A program made the position numbers and the translations under genes. From a virus, in the IMG/VR virus record IMGVR_UViG_3300034418_003657, positions 1-34,915 of that record: a stretch of 34,915 bases of DNA. One strand, given 5' to 3'. This document shows, piece after piece, positions 19,433 through 28,400 of the stretch (within the stretch, counting starts at the first letter, position 1; each line of letters starts with the position of its first letter). Below the pieces are notes generated by a model. It saw nothing but the letters and a program-made list of their open reading frames with translations, did not search any database and was not told the DNA's origin.

Positions 19433-22315
19433 ATGCAACCGCTTGATTTTCTAGCGGCGGTACTCCCGTCTTCAGGTTTTTTCTGTGCGGCTGAGTTCAC
19501 CACCAAGAAAAAAGAACATGTCTATGTAGATAGCATTGCTGAGCTTATTGGCATCGCCGACTCATGGGCAGAAACAAAAGATGTTTACTTTGCTTTAGCT
19601 TCTTTCAAAGAGGCTGGGTCACGAGTTGCAGAAAACGCCAATCTTCTTAAGGCGTTGTTCATTGACCTAGATCTTGGCGATAAAAAGACCTATAAGTCTC
19701 GTAAAGAAGCGGCTGATGCCTTTGAAGCCTTTATGGCTAAGACGGGCATGCGTGACCTTGGGCAACCCATTGTGGTTTCTTCAGGCGGGGGGTATCACAT
19801 TTACTGGCCCTTTACTGAAGAAGTTGAAGTATCTAAGTGGAAACCCTTAGCCGAGAGCTTCAAACGCTTGTGCAAACAAGAGGGGCTTGAGATTGACTGG
19901 AACTGTACGGCTGACGCCGCACGTGTTTTACGCATACCAGGCACAGTAAATCACAAGTTCAACCCGCCTAAGCCAGTCAAGATTCTTGGCGAAGGCACAG
20001 GGGCGTTTGAGTTCTCTGCTATTGAAGCGTTCATTACCAGCAAGCTGAAGGCATCCCTACCGACTGCCCAAGTCATCAGCCTACCCGGCGCACGCCCAAC
20101 GTCCAAAGGCCAGCCAAACCTCACGCTGATGTCGAACAGCGTCACCATATTTAAGAACATAGTTAAGCGCACCAAAGACGGCACAGGTTGTGGGCAACTT
20201 GCTCACTATATGGAGAACGCCGCTGACGATGGTATGGAGCCTCTGTGGCGTGCCATGTTGTCGCTGGCTAAGCCCTGTTCTGACGGCGAGAAAGCTTCTG
20301 CGTGGCTAAGTGGGTTGCATCCATACGATGCAGAGCGCATGCAGACAAAGCTCAACGAGATAAAAGGCCCCTATTCATGCGTCAGTATTGATAGTCTGAA
20401 CCCCGGCATTTGCAACAACTGCCCCCACTATGGCAAGGTAACCAACCCGTTAGCTTTGGGCAGGGAGACAAAGCTCGACACAACCGAGAAAGAAATAAGC
20501 CTAACACCAGCACCCCAGCCAACCGTGACCGCACCCCCACCATCACCCACCATTAAACGCCCAGTGCCCCCCAAAGGCTACGCATACGGCGCCAACGGCG
20601 GTGTGTATATGGAGAAGTCAGAAACCGACAGCCAAGGCAACAGCACGGTGAAACAAGTGCCCCTGCTACCGTATGACCTGTTCGTTGTACACATTCTCTG
20701 CCAAGAAGGCGATCACATTATTTATATGCTGGCGATGCGCCCGACTGGCCCCCAAGAAGTAACTCTCGCTCAGAGATCTATTGCATCCAAAGACGACACA
20801 ATTAAGACCCTAGCTCAGCAGAACATCATGGCGATGTTTGGGTCGGGCAACGACAAGAACCTTTACGAGTATGTGCGTGCCGCCGTTGAACACGCCTCAG
20901 CCAATCAGCTACCGATCCAAGTGCCTACTAACTATGGCTGGCAACCCGATGACAGCTTTGTATTCAACGAGCATGTGTACTCAGCCAATATGAGTCCGAG
21001 GCACGTGCCGATGCGGGGGCTGGTCAACATCAACAAAGCAACTAAACCTCAAGGCAATCTCGACAACTGGCGCAATATCATTAAGCTGTTGGCGGCAAGA
21101 AAGATGCACGAGATTCTTGCCATGTCGTTGGTAGGTTTCGGCACACCGCTCATGCGCTTTACTGGCTATGAAGGCTTTAGCTGGCACCTTGGTTCAAGCG
21201 AGTCGGGTACAGGGAAAACCCTAACCTTGGAACTGGCGGCAAGCGTATGGGGGCACCCAACAAAGTTTAGGGTCAACAAGTCAACCTCTGACGTTGCAAT
21301 GCAACAGCGCCTTGGACTTCTTCACAGCCTGCCGCTCATTTCTGACGAGATCACCAGCAAGAACCGCAAAGACTTTGAGTGGGTGCCTGGGTTTATTTTC
21401 GATGTGTCTGAGGGTCTGGGCAAAGACCGAATGGAGGCAGGCGCCAACAAAGAGCGCGAGAACACAACGTACTGGTGCTCAATGGCGTTACTGTCTTCCA
21501 ACACCCACGTGGTTGACTACCTCACAGGGGCACGAAAGCACTCCTCAGACGGTGAAGTTAGGCGGGTGCTTGAGCTTACGATGAGTAAAGTCATTCAATG
21601 GCAAGAGGGCGACACGGAAATCCTCTCCCTACTGAAGTCGAACTACGGTGTGGCAGGTGACAGATACGCACAGTATCTTGTGAACAACAAAGATCAGGTT
21701 GCCGACATCGTAGCCAAGACCCGTACACGCTTGAAGAAAGAGTTTGGCTTTACCGATGATGAGCGCTACTGGCTGGCGGGGTGCACGTGCTTGGTAGCTG
21801 GTGCGATTGTGGCTGGGTCAAGCTACGCCAACATCGTTGACTACCCCATTGAGGGTATCTTGTCGGTTCTGAAGGGCATAGTGATAACCGCCAGAGGTAG
21901 CGTTCAAGACAGTATCCGAACGGCTGAAGATATTCTCAACTCATACACCAGAGAGTTCTACGGTAAGTTCGTTGTGGTCAAGGCGTTGGAGAGCGCCGTT
22001 GCTACTTCGCTGGGTGAAGATGGCGTCATTGACCAGAGCATTACCCGCAGTGAAATCTTTGGGCGTGTCGAGCACGGCGTCACTATTGGGCACATTGACT
22101 TCTACATCGAAGAGAAACTGCTCAAGCAGTACTGCTCCAGTATGAGCTTTGGGTACACGGACTTTAAGCGGCAGATGGAAGATAAGTACAGCGTGTCGTA
22201 CGTAAAGAAAGACCTCATGGCGAAAACCAAAGGCCCACAGATGCGAGTCAACGCTATAAAAATCTCACGCAAAGTCGATGAAGAAAACGATTCAGTATCC
22301 GTGGAAGCGGCTTAA
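19433..22315 (+). CDS. primase-helicase (AEP-like primase plus P-loop ATPase)
   Basis: A 960-residue replication protein. The N-terminal part fits archaeo-eukaryotic-type primases: FIDLDLG with D78/D80, SSGGGYHIYW with H122, then RVLRIPGTVNHK. A CNNCPH segment near residue 325 may bind metal. A Pro-rich linker follows at about 360-390. The C-terminal ATPase has Walker A ESGTGKT (G592-T596) and Walker B LISDE (D638/E639), in a DUF927-like context (WHLGSSESG, RVLELTMSK). It should prime and unwind at the fork with PolA. Start ATG 19433 follows CTGGGAGTTGGT. Confidence 0.85.
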   Translation: MQPLDFLAAVLPSSGFFCAAEFTTKKKEHVYVDSIAELIGIADSWAETKDVYFALASFKEAGSRVAENANLLKALFIDLDLGDKKTYKSRKEAADAFEAFMAKTGMRDLGQPIVVSSGGGYHIYWPFTEEVEVSKWKPLAESFKRLCKQEGLEIDWNCTADAARVLRIPGTVNHKFNPPKPVKILGEGTGAFEFSAIEAFITSKLKASLPTAQVISLPGARPTSKGQPNLTLMSNSVTIFKNIVKRTKDGTGCGQLAHYMENAADDGMEPLWRAMLSLAKPCSDGEKASAWLSGLHPYDAERMQTKLNEIKGPYSCVSIDSLNPGICNNCPHYGKVTNPLALGRETKLDTTEKEISLTPAPQPTVTAPPPSPTIKRPVPPKGYAYGANGGVYMEKSETDSQGNSTVKQVPLLPYDLFVVHILCQEGDHIIYMLAMRPTGPQEVTLAQRSIASKDDTIKTLAQQNIMAMFGSGNDKNLYEYVRAAVEHASANQLPIQVPTNYGWQPDDSFVFNEHVYSANMSPRHVPMRGLVNINKATKPQGNLDNWRNIIKLLAARKMHEILAMSLVGFGTPLMRFTGYEGFSWHLGSSESGTGKTLTLELAASVWGHPTKFRVNKSTSDVAMQQRLGLLHSLPLISDEITSKNRKDFEWVPGFIFDVSEGLGKDRMEAGANKERENTTYWCSMALLSSNTHVVDYLTGARKHSSDGEVRRVLELTMSKVIQWQEGDTEILSLLKSNYGVAGDRYAQYLVNNKDQVADIVAKTRTRLKKEFGFTDDERYWLAGCTCLVAGAIVAGSSYANIVDYPIEGILSVLKGIVITARGSVQDSIRTAEDILNSYTREFYGKFVVVKALESAVATSLGEDGVIDQSITRSEIFGRVEHGVTIGHIDFYIEEKLLKQYCSSMSFGYTDFKRQMEDKYSVSYVKKDLMAKTKGPQMRVNAIKISRKVDEENDSVSVEAA

Positions 22316-22478
22316 GAGGGGGCAGGGGTTCTTTGTTCCTGCCCTCGACACCGACAAAGCCAGAGAAGAAGGGCTAAAGGCGGCTTTCGCCGCCCGTGTG
22401 AAAGCTAAAGCTTACGTGGGTATCAAGTCTAAGCAGCTTGGCGTCTTGTTTCTGCGACTAACTGACGAAACTCTCTAG
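22278..22478 (+). CDS. small conserved-looking phage protein (66 aa)
   Basis: It overlaps the primase-helicase end by 38 nt and the convergent polyvalent gene by 50 nt. The pattern RGQGFFVPALDTDKAREEGL, then ARVKAKAYVGIKSKQLGVLF, is one I associate with small phage proteins encoded near replication genes, without known function. No good Shine-Dalgarno is visible, so coupling to the upstream gene is likely. It is the last plus-strand gene. Confidence 0.65.
   Translation: MKKTIQYPWKRLKRGQGFFVPALDTDKAREEGLKAAFAARVKAKAYVGIKSKQLGVLFLRLTDETL
22320..22344 (+). terminator. hairpin just after the primase-helicase stop
   Basis: GGGCAGG (22320-22326) pairs with CCTGCCC (22338-22344) across an 11-nt loop. 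There is no T-tract on either strand. It could slow polymerase or protect the 3' end. It lies within the small gene at 22278, so it must be read through for that gene to be made. Confidence 0.35.
22379..22394 (-). terminator. GC hairpin downstream of the minus-strand operon
   Basis: GGCGGC (22379-22384) pairs with GCCGCC (22389-22394). On the minus strand the loop is GAAA and the stem is followed by TTT, giving a terminator-like structure about 35 nt past the stop of the polyvalent gene. The short T-run makes intrinsic termination uncertain. It lies inside the converging plus-strand small gene. Confidence 0.4.
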
Positions 22479-25400
22479 AGGCTTCAATCTTTTCTTGCCT
22501 GATTTCTTTCAGGTACCTGTCTTTATCCGCAGGCGGCATCGTTTTATCAGCCCGAATCTCGCGCTCTTCTCTGGTCAGGTCACCCATATACTTTTTAAAG
22601 CGCCCCGCATCAGATACCATGCTCAGTTCGTTCAGTTTGCTTTCGTAGTACTTATCGGCTTCTTCTGGGTCTTCAGCTTCTAAACGCTTGTAGGTACGAG
22701 AGATTGCCTCAAACTCATTGGCGCTATTGTAGGCGGCGTTAATGATGCCGCTGGCATCTTCAGGCTGGAATATCCCGCCCACAATCGGCACGTTCGCCAG
22801 CCCTTGTCCTGGCTTCACAATCTCACCGCCGAACACAGGGTCAAGTAGGCGCAACATGCTGACACCAAGCGAGCCAGTATACCCACGTATGGCGTTCTCA
22901 AGCTTAGCTGGAGATATACCTATGTTGCCAAACAACTTAACAATCTCAGGCGTAGTCAAGTTGTACTGGAACTTTGGATCTTCAGGCATGCTAGCGGTAA
23001 CGATGTCCCGATCTGTAAAGAAAGAGCGGTTCAACTGCCACTCAATTATGGGTTTTGCCGCTGTTGGTATATCAATCGGTATGCTTCGGAATGCTACCTC
23101 CTTAAGTGCCTTTGCAACTTCACTCATGCTGGCGTCTGTAGTGAGGTAACGGTAAATACTTTCAGGAGCGGCTTTAGCAATTAAGCCAAGCTCAAATGGA
23201 ATTGGTACTCGCAATGTTCCAAACGGTGTAGGTACAAACCAATTGAGCAAGCGTTCTTCATCATTAGCGTTTTTGTACGCTTCTTCTTCATCCATCATCA
23301 TTGCGTACGCAACCGTGATACTCGCCATGATGCCCATACGCACATAAATCTTTTGCTTCACACGAAGCTTTTCGCTTGCAGGCATGTCACCCTTAAACGC
23401 ACGGTACAGAACATCAAGACCCTGCAAGCCAGCGTTAAAGAATGGGATCAGTGTGTTGGCGTAAAGCACAGAAATCGACGTACCACGGCGGCTGAAGTTC
23501 ATAGCCTCAAGCGTAGCGAGTGTGGCCTCACGCTCAGACAACCCCTGTTGCAGGAACGAGTTGTACATAGAGACACGTGTCGCCGCATCACCCATCATGG
23601 CAAGCTCATCAAGCTTAGCCATCGCCATATTCCAGCCAGTCTTACCAGAAGCAATCTGCTGGAGAATCTTACCCATGTCGTCGTCTGCGCCAGTGATGAC
23701 TTGACCGCCAACAACACCACGCTTCTGCAATGTCTGCAATGCGCCGGTCTTCTTCATGGTAGCCATGTCTTTGAACGTCTGTACAACAGGCACAAAGTTA
23801 GCGCCGGTTGTCATAACTGCCGCCATCGAGTCACGGAAAATCTGACGGAAAGCGTAGCGTGGGTCACGGGTCACAAACTTACGGAGCCAGTTTGCTGGGG
23901 CACCGAGCATGCGGATACCGACAGGCAAGACGCCTTTGATACCTTCCATACCCTCAACAAGAAGCTCAGTAGGAATGTCGCCAAACAAATCTTTCTTAGC
24001 CTGCGTGTCGACAACAGCAAAGAAGTCTTCACCCTCTACCTTGAAGCGCAAAACATTTTGGTTTGCTGGGCCTTTACCCTTGCTGACTTTTGCAATACCA
24101 AGCTGGCGCAGAGCATCAACAGTGTTAGCCGTTGCCATATTCTTGAGCGCCATATCAGTTAGCACTGATGTGTTTGTAAGAGCGCTGGTGAACACGGGCA
24201 GAATCGACTTCTCACCGCCGACAAGCTCTTGCAGATACGGCTGGTTCTTAAGGTCACCAATACGGATCGGAGACTCGCCCATGATGTCTAAGAAAACATC
24301 GTTACCTTCTGTACGGTAGAACGGAATATAGTCTTTGTTCTTTAGCGACGCACCTTTTTCTTTGGACATAGCGCCAGCCGACACAACAAAGTCAATCAAA
24401 TCGTTGTTGTACTGCTTGTACTTTTCACGGGCTTCTTTGAACGCCGCGTTGTTCTCGTACTGCGCAATCTTTTCTCTGACCTGAGCCGCCGTCACCTGGC
24501 CTCTGGTTGACAGCTTCTGAAGGCCGTTGGCAATCTGCGACACACGCAGTGCGGCAATATAGGCGGTAAACTGACGCTCAACATCTGCCGCAGGCAAGCC
24601 TGATTTAGCAAGCGCTTCAGAAACATCTTTGAGGCTAACGCCCCCAGCGCTTTCATAGATGCGCTCACCCTTCTTCATAATAATCTTGGCAACGCCGCCT
24701 GTTGCAAACTGCGCAACAAAGTTATTTCGCTGGTCTGCCATGCGGTTGAAGTACATGGCGTCAGCCGCTTTCAGGCTATCAATTTCACCTGCGCTCAAGC
24801 CTTTCTTCATAACAGCTTCAATGGCGGCAAAACGGTCAAGGAATTTGACACGCCCAGCCAAGCCAGTCATGCCAGTAGCAAACCCCTTAGCACGATCAAA
24901 GTACTCGCCACGATCAGCAATTATGCTGTCAAACCCTGTTTTCTCAGCAGGCGCCGCCGCAACGCTGTACTTAACTGTGCCATCAGACTCAATACGGGCA
25001 ACAGGTTTACCAGCCTTGAAGTTACGGTCAGCTTGGCGCATGAGGTAGAACAGTTCTGAAGTGCTCATGCCACCCATGTCTATGCCCAGCTCACGAAGCC
25101 CAAGTCGTATAGCGCCCACTAGCTCTTGGAGCCACTGCTTAGCACGGGTCAAGAAGTCTTGATCGACCCGCTTCTCCATAGTGTATGCAACCAACTCGTT
25201 AAGCCCACGCATCCTGACTTCATCGTCAGTCTTGCCGAGCTTCTTCATCATGGCCTCAGCCTGCGCTACTTTACGCCGTAGGTCTTGACCGCCAATCTTT
25301 TCAGCCAGCTTAGATATGTTGCCGTGCGTTTTCTCTAAACGATTGAGCAGGCGCTTCAAGCCTTTCTCGCCCAGCATGCCTTCAAATGTGTAGTGACCGA

Positions 25401-28400
25401 TAAGCTCGTGCGCTACAGTTTCTTTGAGGTCTTGCAAAGTGTTGTGGGACTCAATGACAAAGAACACGGTACCGTCTGGGTCAACGCCACCCTTGACTCG
25501 TCTAGCGGCTTCAGGCCCAAGTGCGGCTAAAGTGGGGCCGTACAACTGTGGCGACAACACCTCAGCAATCGGGTAAATCTTGACCTTGATGCCCTGCTTG
25601 GCGGCTTTGGCTTTAACGTCAGCAAGAAACTTCTTAGCTTCAGCAACGTCAATCTCACCAGTTGGGTCGCTGTCACCAATAGCAAACTCAGGCTCGTTGT
25701 TAGTCTTGATGCTAACGCCACCAGCCTGTCCAAAAACGCCATACTCATACATCTGTTGCTCAGTAACGCCAAGACCTGCTGGTTTCGTTTCGCCGGTCGT
25801 AGTGCGTTGGCGTGGGCTAGGCTTGGTCTTGTACTCAATCTGTCTAAGCTCATAAAACATATTCTTGTTAGCACGAATAGTGTCTAACTTGTTTTGAGCT
25901 GCCTCTTCTGCTTTGGCTAGTTTGTCAAGCTCAGCGTAAAAACGAGGCTCATACTCTTTAAATGTCTTTTGATCTTTTGCTGTCTTAGCTTCATTTATAA
26001 GCTTTGTCCAGTCTTTAACGTCTTTTTTAGCTTTTCTGAGTGCGTCTTCAGCAGCAACTTCTTGTTTTTCAAGATCAACAAAATTTCTAACAGCAGAAGC
26101 TTCCAGCTTACTTGGGTTGCGGGCCATCTCCCGTTGTTTTTTGCGGATCGTGTCTTGATCTTCAATCTTTGCAATATTGAATTTAGAAGGTACTTTAGTT
26201 TTAATAGCCGCTATTTCTTCTGCTGTTTTACCAGCAGACTTAGCTTCTTTTCTTTTTCTTTCAGCCTCAGCACGTGCTCCGGCAAGTTCTCTTGCTATTT
26301 GTTCATCAGATTTACGTGTGACACGAAGACCAGGTAGGTTAAGACCAAGACCAATAAACCCACGCACATCTTCTGTAAGCTTAATATCTTGCTCTTGAAG
26401 GCGTCGGAGTGTAGCGTTTATGCGTGTAGCCAGCGCTTGTTTAGCGGCGCGTAATTCAGCGGCAGGAATAGGCATCTTAACTTCTTCAGCAACAGCTTTA
26501 GGCTGAACCAGCGTTTTCTTTATGATTAACTCAAAGTTATCAAGTTGCTTCTTAGCATCTTCTAAAAAGCGGGTTCGTGCTTCAATAAGCTTTTCAACAC
26601 GGGCTTTAGCCGCACCACGTTTTTTATACCGAGCCAACCCTTTAAATTTAGCTTCATAGACTTCAGGGTTATTTACGACTTCCATTAAGGCGCTAGTAGC
26701 GTCTTTTATCTTTGCTTCAAGAGCACGCATACGAGCACGTAATGCCGTAACACTGGAAGCAAAATCTGCTACTGAAGAACCAGACGTAATATCATAAGGC
26801 TCAGGAGTATCAGGTTCTTTTAGTATCCTGTTAAGAACACGCTCATTCTCAGCAACCTCAGACGTTGTTACAGCAGGTTTCTTTTTCTTGTACTCAGCAA
26901 CAAGTTTCTTAATACGATCATCCAAAGCCGCAAACTTTTGGGCGTTAGTAGTGCTAATGTTGTCGCCCATACCACGCTTAATATTTTCAGCAAGCTTGGT
27001 GATTTCTTCAAAAATAGTTTGTTCTTCTTTTTCTAAAGCAGCGACAGCATCAGTATCCGCACTACGCTTGGCTGCACGCAAATCTCGTTCAAGCTGCTTG
27101 AGGTCTGCTTCGGCTTTTGCTTTCTTTAGTTTAGATTCGGCAATAGCTTCACGCTTACCGGTAACTTCTTTTGATTTTTGTAGGCGTTGGAACATGCCAG
27201 GAGAGGCACGCTCAGTAGCTACAGTTTCTGGGAACAAGTCAGGCTGCGTTCTAACTTCTTCAAACCGCTTACCTTTTGTCACCATCATAGTTTCGTCAGC
27301 TTGGGCGAACTCACGCCCACGACGTTGTTCACTTAAGAACCCGCGAATATCACCAAGAAGTTCTGGCGCATCTACATTATCTATGCCTTGCTTAATACGT
27401 TGCACCTGCTCGTCAACAAGATCAATAAAGTCGTTTTTCTCACCGCTAACGTCAGTACGAAGAGCAATAAAATCAGCCGCTTCTTGAAATGTATCAAGTA
27501 CATCTTGCTCAACGCCTTCCATACGCAGTATGTCGTCAACTTCTTCAACAACACGGTCAGCTTTCTGAGCAAGCGTTTCTTCTCTTGGTGCCGAAGCAAA
27601 CTGTTGACGCAACAGCGGGCGGTTAAGTTGCTTTGCAAACGCACCTTCTTCAATTGTTGATTCTTTAAGGCTGCGAATGACATTACGAACTGTCTGTACG
27701 GCTTGTTTTTCAGACACACCTCGCACTGCGTTGTTAATAGTATTAAGCTCAGCAGCAAGATCTTCTTGCGCTTTACGCAAAGCATCAAGAGCTTTAACTC
27801 GCTCGGCGGCTAATGCTTGCGCTTCAGGTGATTCTGGTAGAGTTGCGCGTCTTTGAGTCGGCTCTGGTGCAGGCTCACCACGTTTAGCAACCGGTTTAGG
27901 CGGCTCCATAGCATTGAGCCTAGCGTCGATTTGTTCAACTGTGTAAGCAGCATCTTTAACTCTTTTACGCAGGTTTGTAAACTTTTCTGCAAGTTTCTCC
28001 TGATCTTCTTCCGACATACTTGCAATGATGTCTTGGCTTCTTGGTGTTGCGCCAAATGGAAGTTGCCTTTCGGTACGCGTATCTATTTCTGTTTCGGTAG
28101 CACCTTTTACAAGTTTAGTGCCACGCATTTGCCCAGGAGTCGTAACTGTCTCTGCTCGCATACCAGGAGCGGCAGCTAGCGATCTTTCAACAAGCATGTC
28201 TACCAGCCCTGCTACATCTTCAACAAACAAATACGCTTCCGATTTTGAAAGTGGGCGCATCTTATTAGCAACACGCGCAGTAGCAATTTCTTCTAAAAGC
28301 CCGTCAATAATTAAACCTTTTGACCGCTTGACCTGTTCACGTAAGCCTTCTTCCGTAAATCGAGCGTCTTCTATTAACGCTGGGGCGCCACCAAAAAATC

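Noticed and set aside
23353-24162. Plus-strand frame of 269 codons
   Set aside because: It is antisense to the conserved C-terminal part of the polyvalent gene, with composition typical of a shadow frame and no leader.
26888-27487. Plus-strand frame of 199 codons, Ser/Arg-rich
   Set aside because: It is opposite the coiled-coil region; Ser/Arg/Leu-rich content is what antisense of E/K/A-rich codons yields.
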